From contig JAEZDR010000084.1 of the NCBI GenBank assembly GCA_023433265.1, positions 1 through 32,169 of the forward strand: 32,169 bases of DNA, read 5' to 3'. Under the pieces are notes generated by a model. The model saw nothing but the letters and a program-made list of their open reading frames with translations. It was not told the origin of the DNA and did no database searches. The translations under genes were made by a program, and so were the position numbers. The stretch's first letter is position 1, and each line of letters opens with the position of its first letter. Of the stretch, positions 18,170 through 25,897 are shown in pieces. The stretch is from Bacteroidota bacterium. Lineage in GTDB: Bacteria > Bacteroidota > Bacteroidia > Chitinophagales > Chitinophagaceae.

Positions 18170-20941
18170 ATGAAGAGACTAGCTGTTATAGTGGCATCCC
18201 TATTCGTTGCTATGAGTTCCGTTTACGGCCAAAATGCTGGAATATCAGGAACGGTAAAGGACAACTATAGTAAAGACCCACTTGAATATGCCTGTGTCAT
18301 GCTATTGCGTCAATCCGATTCTGTGCTCCAAAAGTTTTCCAGGGCTGGGAAGGATGGTAATTTTACCTTCCAGGGAGTTTCAAGAGGAAAGTACCTATTT
18401 ATTATAACCCATCCTACCTATGCAGATTATGTTGACGTTTTGGAGTTGAAAGAAGGGGAAATAAAACAGCTAGACACTGTCCACCTTTTATTAAAAGCCA
18501 AACTTCTTGAAGATGTGGTAGTTAGGCAAACGATAGCTGCGATGAGGATGAAAGGCGATACCCTGGAATATACTACTGATAGCTTTTCTGTAAAAAGCGG
18601 CGCGACGGTTGAGGACCTGCTAAAGAAATTGCCAGGCATCCAGGTAGATAAGGATGGAAAAATTACAGCTCAGGGGCAGAGAGTTGAGAAAGTATTAATT
18701 GACGGCGAAGAGTTTTTTGGCGATGACCCCACCATTGCTACACAAGGGTTACAGGCCGACGCATTGGATAAGGTACAGGTTTTTGATAAAAAAAGTGACC
18801 AGGCAGTCTTCACCGGCATCGACGACGGCCAGCTAACTAAAACTTTGAATCTCAAATTAAAAGAAGACAAGAAAAAAGGATATTTCGGGAAAGTGGATGT
18901 TGCAGCCGGAAATGATGACAGGTGGAACAACTCCGTTATGGTAAACGTCTTCAAGGCTAAAAGAAAATTTTCTGCTTATGGCATCATGAGTTCTACCGGC
19001 AAAACAGGCCTTGACTGGACTGAACGAAACAATTATGGAAGTGGAACAAGCTATGAGTATTCCGAAGACGGTTTCTATTTTTCATCGGGCGATGATATGG
19101 ACTTTGGCAGTTATTATGGCTCCGGGATACCCAAAAGCTGGACGGGAGGTATCCATTATTCTAATAAGTTCAATGGAGACAAACAAAATATAAATGGCAG
19201 TTACCGGTTCAATAAGTTAGTAACCGAAGGTTTAAGCTCTACGCTTACCCAATCAGCTATACCTGGAAACCTCTTCTATACCCGATCTTCAGGGAGAGAT
19301 TTTTCCAATAAGATCCGACATTCCATGAACGGAACCTATGAATTTAATATTGACAGCTTTACCTCTGTGAAGCTCACAATGAATGGAAATGTTACCGAAA
19401 ATCAAAACAGCTCTGCTTATTATTCAGAATCATTCAACGAAAAAGGTCAACCATTCAATAACAGCACAAGAACATCCGGCTCGAAAGGTGAGGGAAAAGT
19501 TTTTAATAGCAGCCTGCTGGTCAAAAAGCGTTTTAAAAAAGCAGGCAGAACCGCCTCGTTGAATATCGACCAGCAGTTTAACCAGCGCGAAGGTCTAGGC
19601 CTCCTGAAGTCGGTGAATAACTTTTATAAAGAAGGTGTAATTGATAGCATTCAGCTAATTGATCAGCAGAAAGTAAACAACCACAGAGCCAATGGCCTGA
19701 CCGGTAAAATAGCTTACACTGAACCGATTGTAAAAAATCTTTTCGCCGAAATAAACTATTCATTGCGCCTTAGCAGTACCCATTCTGAAAAACTATCGTT
19801 TAATGCAGACAATACCGGGAAGTACGCGAATTTTGACACTACGTTCAGCAACAGTTATAATTATGATTTTCTCATCAACGGTGGCGGCCTTTCTATAAAA
19901 TTCAGCGGAAAAAAAATCACTGCGATGATGGGTTCAGACCTTGCAGAAACCCGGTTTAGGCAGAAAGATAATGTGCATAAGCAGACTTTGTCGCGCAACT
20001 TTGTGAACGTTTTTCCCAAAGCAAATTTTGCTTTTAAGTTTAATGCAAACAGTAGAGTGAGCATCAATTATAACGGCAACAGCAGGCAGCCATCAATCAC
20101 TCAAATTCAACCCGTACGGGACAACAATGATCCTTTAAATATAGCCCAGGGCAACCCCGAACTGGGCCAGGAATTTCGTCACAATTTTTCAGCCAGCTAT
20201 AACGCGTATAAGGTTTTAAGCCAAAGAGGCATTTACATCAGTGGAAATTTTACAACTACCGATAACGCTATCAGTATGGCTCAAACAATTGACAGCAACC
20301 GGGCCAGAACTTATCAATACATCAATGTGAACGGGAACTATAGCTACTCTGTATGGTCGCATTACTCCATGAAGATTAAAGCTATTGATTCAGATATCGG
20401 AATAGGTCTTGGAGTATATGGAAGCCGGAATGTTTCCTACATTAATTCACAGCAAAACATTACAAATAACTATAGTCCCAACATCAACTACTCGATCAGC
20501 AAACACAAGGAAAAAAAATATGGAATCGGGCTGTGGGGACGATTCTCATACAACACAGCTTCTGCCTCGATTAATAAAACCGCAGAAGCCAATTACTGGA
20601 CTGCTAACCTTTCTCCCTGGTTGAATATCACGCTCCCGTGGAAAATAGAAATTAATATGGATGCACAAATCGACCTTAGGCAAAAGACCAACGTGTTCGA
20701 CCAAAATAATAATACCAGCGTTGTAAACGGATCCCTGGGCCGAAAGATTTTAAAGAACGACAAAGGAATAATTAAGCTTGCCTGTTACGATCTTTTCAAC
20801 CAAAACAGAGGAATAGACCGGTTTATCAATGGCAACACCATCACTCAAAACAATAACCAGGTACTGGCACAATACTTCACACTTAACTTCATTTGGAATT
20901 TTTCAAAAACACCTGCAGGAATGGGGCCTTCAGAAGATTGA
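18170..20941 (+). CDS. Outer-membrane beta-barrel protein, CarboxypepD-like plus TonB-receptor-like barrel
   Basis: A 923-residue outer-membrane protein. The ATG at 18170 gives the signal peptide MKRLAVIVASLFVAMSSVYG; the frame is open back to a TTG at 18155, but that only adds five residues before it. Residues about 22-105 form a CarboxypepD regulatory-like domain (GISGTVKDNYSKDPLEYACV). Residues about 120-225 resemble a receptor plug (VEDLLKKLPGIQVDKDGKI, VLIDGEEFFGDDP). The rest is a large barrel of the OMP_b-brl_3 type, with alternating strand patterns to the C-terminus. Such proteins resemble TonB-dependent receptors, but substrate and energy coupling are unknown. It is followed after two bases by a GLPGLI-family gene, a frequent Bacteroidota pairing. 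TATACTTG at 18150-18157 is a near-match to a -7 element. Confidence 0.88.
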   Translation: MKRLAVIVASLFVAMSSVYGQNAGISGTVKDNYSKDPLEYACVMLLRQSDSVLQKFSRAGKDGNFTFQGVSRGKYLFIITHPTYADYVDVLELKEGEIKQLDTVHLLLKAKLLEDVVVRQTIAAMRMKGDTLEYTTDSFSVKSGATVEDLLKKLPGIQVDKDGKITAQGQRVEKVLIDGEEFFGDDPTIATQGLQADALDKVQVFDKKSDQAVFTGIDDGQLTKTLNLKLKEDKKKGYFGKVDVAAGNDDRWNNSVMVNVFKAKRKFSAYGIMSSTGKTGLDWTERNNYGSGTSYEYSEDGFYFSSGDDMDFGSYYGSGIPKSWTGGIHYSNKFNGDKQNINGSYRFNKLVTEGLSSTLTQSAIPGNLFYTRSSGRDFSNKIRHSMNGTYEFNIDSFTSVKLTMNGNVTENQNSSAYYSESFNEKGQPFNNSTRTSGSKGEGKVFNSSLLVKKRFKKAGRTASLNIDQQFNQREGLGLLKSVNNFYKEGVIDSIQLIDQQKVNNHRANGLTGKIAYTEPIVKNLFAEINYSLRLSSTHSEKLSFNADNTGKYANFDTTFSNSYNYDFLINGGGLSIKFSGKKITAMMGSDLAETRFRQKDNVHKQTLSRNFVNVFPKANFAFKFNANSRVSINYNGNSRQPSITQIQPVRDNNDPLNIAQGNPELGQEFRHNFSASYNAYKVLSQRGIYISGNFTTTDNAISMAQTIDSNRARTYQYINVNGNYSYSVWSHYSMKIKAIDSDIGIGLGVYGSRNVSYINSQQNITNNYSPNINYSISKHKEKKYGIGLWGRFSYNTASASINKTAEANYWTANLSPWLNITLPWKIEINMDAQIDLRQKTNVFDQNNNTSVVNGSLGRKILKNDKGIIKLACYDLFNQNRGIDRFINGNTITQNNNQVLAQYFTLNFIWNFSKTPAGMGPSED

Positions 20942-20943
20942 TT

Positions 20944-21684
20944 ATGAAACAAATTATCATCGCCATATCATTCTGTTTTGCAGCGATCACAAGCACTAAA
21001 GCCCAGGTACGCTTCATCACTAAGGGCAAAATAGAATACGAAAAAAGGGTAAATCTTCATAATAATATGGACAACAGTTCCTGGAGCGAAATGATGAAGA
21101 AGACTACCCCCAAAAGCAGAACTACCTATTTTGATTTGTACTTTAATGAATCAAAGACATTGTATAAGCCCGGAAGGGAGGTAGCGGAAACCCAAAAAGT
21201 TAGCCATTGGATCCTTGGTCCAGCGCAGGAAAACGAAGTTTTTACGGATTTAAAAGCATCTCTTTTGACAAGTAAAAAAACCGTTTTTGATGAAACCTAT
21301 GTTATTAACGATAGTGTCCGGAGCATTCAGTGGCGAATCACCCAGGATACCCGCACTATTGCCGGATTTGAGTGCCGAAAAGCCGTAGGCATTATTATGG
21401 ATTCGGTTTATGTAATTGCATTTTATACCGATCAAGTTGCTGTTTCCGGGGGCCCCGAGTCGTTCAACAATCTTCCCGGTATGATCCTGGGCCTTGCAAT
21501 ACCTCGCCTGCATACCACATGGTATGCAACCAAACTTGAATTGATAGACCCCAGGGAATCTGATTTTTCGATATCTCCAAAAGGGAAAAAGATTAATAAA
21601 TTAGAGCTGAGCGAAAAATTACAAGATGCAATGAAAGATTGGGGTAAGGAAGGTAAGCGAAACGTGTGGCAGGTGATGCTCTAA
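20944..21684 (+). CDS. GLPGLI family secreted protein
   Basis: A 246-residue exported protein with signal peptide MKQIIIAISFCFAAITSTKA. The family motif appears near residues 177-184 as NLPGMILG, followed by the usual region on its C-terminal side. The N-terminal half holds the strand pattern typical of the family (GKIEYEKRVN, TTYFDLYFNESKTLYKP, WRITQDTRTIAGFECRKAVG, VIAFYTDQV). The family (TIGR01200) is confined largely to Bacteroidota, and its function is unknown. The gene starts two bases after the barrel gene, so the two are almost certainly co-transcribed and perhaps act together at the outer membrane. It converges on rnc with a gap of only 14 bases. Confidence 0.9.
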   Translation: MKQIIIAISFCFAAITSTKAQVRFITKGKIEYEKRVNLHNNMDNSSWSEMMKKTTPKSRTTYFDLYFNESKTLYKPGREVAETQKVSHWILGPAQENEVFTDLKASLLTSKKTVFDETYVINDSVRSIQWRITQDTRTIAGFECRKAVGIIMDSVYVIAFYTDQVAVSGGPESFNNLPGMILGLAIPRLHTTWYATKLELIDPRESDFSISPKGKKINKLELSEKLQDAMKDWGKEGKRNVWQVML

Positions 21685-21698
21685 GTGAAACGGTGCAA

Positions 21699-22406
21699 TT
21701 ATAAGTTGAGTTTTTCTATCGCTAGTTGCGCAGCAATCTGGCTGGCATCTTTTTTATTATAGCCCTTTCCTTTAGCTATTACCTCCCCATCTAATACAGC
21801 AGCTATTGTAAAAACTCTACGGCCGCCTTCTAGTTTTTCATCAAGGGTTTCAAACTCCAGCGATTTTCCGTTCTTGCTGGCCCAACCTATTAGCTTATTT
21901 TTAAGATTAATGTCAATTTGCTCGAGATCGTCCACAAATAAATAAGGCATTATGATGCGCTTATTTACCCAATTACGGGTATACAAATATCCTTTGTCGA
22001 GATAAACAGCACCAACAAGGGCTTCAAGAGTATTGCCGAAAATCTGGCTGCTTTTTAGAGAGTTGTCAAACTTGTTGTACATGGTGAGTTTCTTCAACCC
22101 CATCTTTACGGCAATATCGTTCAGCTGCTGGCGATTTACCATCTTGCTGCGCATTTCGGTAAGGAAACCTTCTCCCTTGTACGGATACTTCTTAAAAAGA
22201 TAATCTGCAATAATTGCACTTAAAACCGCATCGCCCAAATATTCAAGGCGTTCGTTGTTTTCTTCAGGGCTTTCCTTAACACTCCTGTGACTTAATGCTG
22301 ACTCGTAGAGTAATATCTTACCGGGAGAAACGCCGAGTACGTTTTTCACCTGGTTTTTTAAACTATTCTTATTTCCCTTTAGAAGTTTCTTTAAGAATTG
22401 CTGCAC
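21699..22406 (-). CDS. rnc: Ribonuclease III
   Basis: A 235-residue RNase III, which cuts double-stranded RNA in rRNA maturation and mRNA turnover. The endonuclease domain (about 15-165) contains the signature NERLEYLGDAV (E52, E55, D59), TEMRS (E84) and NTLEALVGAVYLD (E128). A double-stranded RNA-binding domain follows (about 170-235: GKSLEFETLDEK ... GKGYNKKDASQIAAQLAIEK). It starts with GTG at 22404-22406, the only usable start in frame, four bases after the fabF stop, so it is translated from the acpP-fabF transcript. One oddity: the acidic residue that corresponds to E. coli D114 is Asn125 here (codon AAT). All other metal ligands are kept. Strong call. Confidence 0.96.
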   Translation of the reverse strand: MQQFLKKLLKGNKNSLKNQVKNVLGVSPGKILLYESALSHRSVKESPEENNERLEYLGDAVLSAIIADYLFKKYPYKGEGFLTEMRSKMVNRQQLNDIAVKMGLKKLTMYNKFDNSLKSSQIFGNTLEALVGAVYLDKGYLYTRNWVNKRIIMPYLFVDDLEQIDINLKNKLIGWASKNGKSLEFETLDEKLEGGRRVFTIAAVLDGEVIAKGKGYNKKDASQIAAQLAIEKLNL

Positions 22407-22410
22407 AAAC

Positions 22411-23664
22411 TCAAGCTCTGTATTTTTTCACTATCAGCGATGCATTATGGCCGCCAAATCCAAAAGTGTTACTCAAAGCAGCATTAACGGTTCGCTTCTG
22501 TGCGTTATTGAATGTGAAGTTGAGCTTAGGGTCAAGATCGGGGTCGTCAGTAAAGTGATTAATCGTTGGCGGAACAATATCATTCACAACGCTAAGAACA
22601 CAAGCAATAGCTTCTATAACGCCTGCAGCGCCGAGCAAGTGACCTGTCATACTCTTTGTAGAGCTGATGTTAAGGTTGTAGGCATGTTCTGCAAATACGT
22701 GTTGAATGGCTTTAACTTCGGCTATATCGCCCAAAGGAGTTGATGTGCCATGTACATTGATATAGTCAATCTCTTCAGGCTTCATGCCCGCATCGTCAAG
22801 GGCTTGTATCATCACATTTCTTGCACCTAATCCCTCAGGGTGTGGGGCGGTAATATGATGCGCGTCAGCCGTAGCGCCGGCACCTGCTATTTCGCAGTAA
22901 ATGCGTGCACCTCTCTTAATAGCATGTTCTAATTCTTCCAACACAAGGATGCCTGATCCCTCACCCATCACAAATCCATCCCTGTCTTTATCGAAGGGGC
23001 GACTTGCGGTTTTAGGATCATCGTTCCTTTCACTTAATGCTTTCATTGCATTGAAACCGCCAACACCTGCTTCACTGATTACACTTTCACTTCCGCCGGC
23101 AAGAATAATGTCTGCTTTACCCAGTCTAATCAGGTTGAAAGCGTCCATCATGGCATGGGTTGATGAAGCGCAGGCAGATACAACTGCAAAGTTGGGTCCC
23201 CTAAGGTTGTGCCTCATGGAAATTTGACCTGCAGCAATATCCAGAATCATTTTCGGGATGAAAAACGGATTAAAACGTGGCGTACCATCGCCCCTTGCAA
23301 AGTCAGTTACTTCGTGCTGAAATGTGATTAGCCCGCCGATACCGCTGGAGAAAATTACTCCAATACGGTCCGGGTTCATTGTAGCTTTATCTATGCCGGC
23401 ATCCAGCATCGCCATATCGCTTGTGACTAAAGCTGATTGCGTAAAACGATCAATTTTCCGGGCCTCTTTTCTGTCAAGATATTGGGTAGCATCAAAGTCC
23501 TTTAATTCGCAGGCAAACTTTGTTTTGAATTTGCTGCAATCAAATTGTTTGATGAAATCAGCACCAGACACCCCGTTGATTAGGCCTTGCCAGTATTCAT
23601 CCTTATTGTTGCCTATAGGGGTAAGTGCGCCAATTCCAGTTACTACTACTCTTTTTAACTCCAT
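22411..23664 (-). CDS. fabF: Beta-ketoacyl-ACP synthase II
   Basis: A 417-residue condensing enzyme of type II fatty acid synthesis, which extends acyl-ACP with malonyl-ACP in the cytoplasm. The Cys-His-His triad is visible: C165 in VSACASSTH, H305 in NVHGTSTPLGD and H342 in SMTGHLLGAAG. Length and the tail NTFGFGGHNASL are standard for FabF. The ATG at 23664 (MELKRVVVTGIG) matches the family N-terminus; the frame continues upstream only to a TTG. The acyl carrier protein gene lies 97 bases upstream and rnc follows at once, the widely conserved acpP-fabF-rnc order. The gap to acpP holds a structured hairpin (23694-23735). Confidence 0.97.
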   Translation of the reverse strand: MELKRVVVTGIGALTPIGNNKDEYWQGLINGVSGADFIKQFDCSKFKTKFACELKDFDATQYLDRKEARKIDRFTQSALVTSDMAMLDAGIDKATMNPDRIGVIFSSGIGGLITFQHEVTDFARGDGTPRFNPFFIPKMILDIAAGQISMRHNLRGPNFAVVSACASSTHAMMDAFNLIRLGKADIILAGGSESVISEAGVGGFNAMKALSERNDDPKTASRPFDKDRDGFVMGEGSGILVLEELEHAIKRGARIYCEIAGAGATADAHHITAPHPEGLGARNVMIQALDDAGMKPEEIDYINVHGTSTPLGDIAEVKAIQHVFAEHAYNLNISSTKSMTGHLLGAAGVIEAIACVLSVVNDIVPPTINHFTDDPDLDPKLNFTFNNAQKRTVNAALSNTFGFGGHNASLIVKKYRA

Positions 23665-23693
23665 AAATTCGGTACCCTTCAATTAAAATTTAT

Positions 23694-23735
23694 AATCCGC
23701 CTAAAGCTAGCTTTTCAGCTATCTGTAAGCGGATT
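23694..23735 (-). other. Two-tier RNA hairpin between acpP and fabF
   Basis: In the minus-strand transcript an outer stem of seven perfect pairs (23694-23700 with 23729-23735) and an inner stem of five pairs (23708-23712 with 23717-23721) capped by GAAA are separated by a symmetric 7 x 7 internal loop. No U-run follows, so it does not look like an ordinary terminator. Confidence 0.5.
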
Positions 23736-23761
23736 GAATATAGCAAGAAAGCTTGATTTTC

Positions 23762-23998
23762 TTACTTAGCATGTTCCTCTAAATAAGCAACAGCTTGACC
23801 AACAGTTGTGATAGTTTCAGCTTGCTCGTCAGGGATGGAAATATTGAACTCTTTTTCGAACTCCATTATTAATTCAACGGTGTCAAGCGAATCAGCACCC
23901 AGGTCATTGGTAAACGATGCTTCGTTAGTAACCTCTGCCTCGTCTACACCAAGTTTGTCAACAATGATTTTCTTTACTCTTGTTGCAATGTCTGACAT
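23762..23998 (-). CDS. acpP: Acyl carrier protein
   Basis: A 78-residue acyl carrier protein. The phosphopantetheine attachment serine is S37 in DLGADSLDTVEL. Helix I (IATRVKKIIVDKLGV) and the acidic helix II/III regions are standard. It carries growing acyl chains for FabF and the other fatty acid enzymes. First gene of acpP-fabF-rnc, with a good promoter upstream at 24023-24052. Length and start (MSDIATRVKK) are typical. Confidence 0.98.
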   Translation of the reverse strand: MSDIATRVKKIIVDKLGVDEAEVTNEASFTNDLGADSLDTVELIMEFEKEFNISIPDEQAETITTVGQAVAYLEEHAK

Positions 23999-24022
23999 TT
24001 TGTAAAAGTTTTGTTACAGGCG

Positions 24023-24052
24023 CAAAAATAGAGATTTTGGCAATTGGCCAAA
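24023..24052 (-). promoter_or_regulatory. Promoter of acpP-fabF-rnc
   Basis: On the minus strand TTTG (24049-24052), an 18-base spacer, then TATTTTTG (24023-24030), an exact TAnnTTTG element, 24 bases before the acpP ATG. One of the two best promoter matches in the window. The remaining part of the 297-base gap 23999-24295 holds the gcvH terminator and nothing else I recognise. Confidence 0.68.
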
Positions 24053-24248
24053 TAAATGTTTTAAGTACTATCATATTATGAAAACTGCTGCGAATTGAGG
24101 CAGCACAAGCATTTGAGAAGATGTTGCTGATTTGTGGTACCAAAAAGCGGTTGCCAGACGATGTTAAAATCGACTAACCGGACACTAAACAGCGAAGAAC
24201 TTAGTGTACATACCACTGGTTTTTGTTGGCCATCATTACTCTTGAAAT

Positions 24249-24273
24249 GAAAAAGCCGGCAGTTTGCCGGCTT
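24249..24273 (-). terminator. Intrinsic terminator of gcvH
   Basis: A nine-base-pair perfect stem (24253-24261 with 24265-24273, loop of three) with a short T-run after it on the minus strand, 22 bases past the gcvH stop codon. Confidence 0.82.
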
Positions 24274-24295
24274 CAGAAAGAGGTATGAGTTTAAA

Positions 24296-24676
24296 TCAAT
24301 CTACAAGTTTAGAATAATCGTCTGCACTCATTAACTTATCAACATCTCCCGGATTTGTAACTTTTAGTTTCACCATCCATCCTTGCCCATAAGGGTCTGA
24401 GTTCACCAGGTCAGGGCTTTTTTCCAATGCAGGGTTTACCTCCATTATTGTACCTGCCACCGGCAAAAACAAGTCGCTTACAGTTTTTACGGCTTCAACG
24501 GTTCCAAACACTTCTTCCGCATTCATTGACTTGCCTACAGTGGTAACATCTACAAAAACTATATCGCCGAGCTCATGCTGGGCAAAATCTGTAACACCGA
24601 TAAGCGCTGTATCACCGTCGACCATTTTTATCCACTCGTGATCTTTTGTGTATTTGAGTTCTGCTGGAAAGTTCAT
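24296..24676 (-). CDS. gcvH: Glycine cleavage system H protein
   Basis: A 126-residue H protein, the lipoylated shuttle of the glycine cleavage complex that carries the aminomethyl group between the P, T and L proteins. The lipoyl-lysine is K64 in GTVEAVKTVSDL. The N-terminal KYTKDHEWI and the later GQGWMVKLK are family landmarks, and the length is usual. It stands 75 bases after the cyclophilin gene on the same strand and ends at a clear terminator. The rest of the glycine cleavage genes are not in the window. Confidence 0.97.
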   Translation of the reverse strand: MNFPAELKYTKDHEWIKMVDGDTALIGVTDFAQHELGDIVFVDVTTVGKSMNAEEVFGTVEAVKTVSDLFLPVAGTIMEVNPALEKSPDLVNSDPYGQGWMVKLKVTNPGDVDKLMSADDYSKLVD

Positions 24677-24751
24677 AAAAGGCGTTGTTTATATTAGGTA
24701 AAGAAATAGAATATTTTAATGTGAGCGACAAAGATGTGTAACATCCGGCAA

Positions 24752-25492
24752 TCATTCGCTGATAATTCTCATTTTCATTCGTACATCTTCGGTAGGCCTA
24801 TCGCTTGCACCCTTACTTACGGCTGCAATTTTATCTATCACCTCAAGCCCTTTTATTACTTCCCCAAAAACCGTATAGTTTTGATCAAGAAAAGGTGTGC
24901 CCCCCTGTTGCCGGTAGTTTGCACGCTGCTGGGGCGTGTAAGTAAATGCAGGGTTTGTACTTCTTGCGGTACACTCCATCTTGTTGAGATCTATGTCAGT
25001 ATAAGATTTTCCCTGTACGATGTAAAACTGGCAATTGCTGCTTGCCCGTTCAGGGTTGTTATCTCTTGCTGCAGCAAGTGCGCCTTTTTTATGCACATAA
25101 TAAGGCCTAAATTCAGCAGGTATTCTCTCGCCAGGCGCCGAACCGTTTCCCAGCATCTGGCCGGGTTCAGCGTTTTTACTTGCGGGGTCGCCTCCCTGTA
25201 TCATAAAACCCTGGATAACCCTGTGAAAGAGCAGGCTATCATAAAATCCTTCCCTCACGAGTTTTAGAAAATTAGCTTTATGTAGAGGCGTTGAATCATA
25301 AAGCATCACGTGCATGATACCAAAGTCGGTGGTAATTTCCACTATCGTTTTCTTTCCGACTACTGGCTTTACTGTTCGCGCTGCAGCAGGTGCAGGCTTC
25401 TTGCCAGCCACTGGTGGTTTCTTAACCTGGGCAGAAACCGTTTGCATTGCACAACACAGTGCCAGGACTGCAGTAATTTTTCGATACATCAT
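24752..25492 (-). CDS. Secreted cyclophilin-type peptidyl-prolyl isomerase
   Basis: A 246-residue exported cyclophilin. The signal peptide is residues 1-22 (ending TVSAQ), followed by a Lys/Pro/Ala-rich linker (about 23-47) and the isomerase domain (about 48-245). The active-site segment FHRVIQGFMIQGGDP is at about residues 90-104, and the substrate-groove SSNCQFYIV follows. It should speed cis-trans isomerisation of prolyl bonds in proteins folding in the periplasm. An insert between the QFYIV strand and the FLDQNYTVFGEV segment holds DLNKMECTARS and a QQRANYRQQGG stretch, as seen in many Bacteroidota cyclophilins. Start at 25492 or at the adjacent ATG at 25489. It begins eight bases after the small unknown gene and is probably co-transcribed with it. 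Confidence 0.93.
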   Translation of the reverse strand: MMYRKITAVLALCCAMQTVSAQVKKPPVAGKKPAPAAARTVKPVVGKKTIVEITTDFGIMHVMLYDSTPLHKANFLKLVREGFYDSLLFHRVIQGFMIQGGDPASKNAEPGQMLGNGSAPGERIPAEFRPYYVHKKGALAAARDNNPERASSNCQFYIVQGKSYTDIDLNKMECTARSTNPAFTYTPQQRANYRQQGGTPFLDQNYTVFGEVIKGLEVIDKIAAVSKGASDRPTEDVRMKMRIISE

Positions 25493-25500
25493 TTTCCTAA

Positions 25501-25845
25501 TTAAAACTGGTTTTGCTCAAAGTAAAGCAAGATATGATCTTTCAGAAAATTTTCCTGTTCGGGCAATGCAAGGTCTGGCAAGGCTTTCAATTGTTTGAAA
25601 TGCGGCCATCCCTCTGCATCGGTTCCACTCAACTCGTAGTAGCCACTCGCCATCAAAACGGTACAAACCGCCACGTGCATTAAGTCCTGTTTCTGCTCCT
25701 TGGAAATGTTTTCTCTTAAGAAACCTGTTTCCTGTAAGCCTATCAGGAAGAAAATACTTTCCATATCAGGCTTTTTGCCGAACCTTTCTACCAGTTTAGC
25801 CTCAAGGGTCCACCATCTCTGCTGTAAATCGTCGTTTATAAACAT
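25501..25845 (-). CDS. Small conserved-looking protein of unknown function
   Basis: A 114-residue soluble protein that I do not recognise. The start at 25845 (MFINDDLQQRWW) is supported by an exact -7 promoter element four bases upstream. The sequence is mostly helical with no signal peptide or membrane segment: LEAKLVERFGKKPDMESIFFLIGLQETG, KEQKQDLMHVAVCTVLMASGYYEL, and a C-terminal LPEQENFLKDHILLYFEQNQF. It heads an operon with a secreted cyclophilin and is transcribed away from serS. The regular amphipathic pattern and compact operon position support a real gene. No function is proposed. Confidence 0.72.
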   Translation of the reverse strand: MFINDDLQQRWWTLEAKLVERFGKKPDMESIFFLIGLQETGFLRENISKEQKQDLMHVAVCTVLMASGYYELSGTDAEGWPHFKQLKALPDLALPEQENFLKDHILLYFEQNQF

Positions 25846-25848
25846 CGT

Positions 25849-25856
25849 CAAAAATA
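25849..25856 (-). promoter_or_regulatory. -7 element for the small unknown gene
   Basis: TATTTTTG on the minus strand, an exact TAnnTTTG match, three bases before the ATG at 25845. No clear -33 TTG at the expected distance. Confidence 0.45.
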
Positions 25857-25871
25857 AGATGGCTGCTAAGT

Positions 25872-25879
25872 TATCTTTG
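25872..25879 (+). promoter_or_regulatory. -7 element for serS
   Basis: TATCTTTG, an exact TAnnTTTG match, 18 bases before the serS ATG. It is divergent from the -7 element at 25849-25856, so the 52-base gap between the genes seems to hold both promoters. No obvious -33 TTG. Confidence 0.45.
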
Positions 25880-25897
25880 CCGAAACTTATTAAATAG

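Noticed and set aside
24677..24751. Weak promoter-like TTTG-N20-TATTTCTT ahead of gcvH
   Set aside because: The -7 part departs from TAnnTTTG at two of the four fixed downstream bases; not strong enough to list as a feature.
24734..25267. 177-codon plus-strand frame opposite the cyclophilin gene
   Set aside because: Cysteine-rich odd composition, no motif, and antisense to a certain gene.
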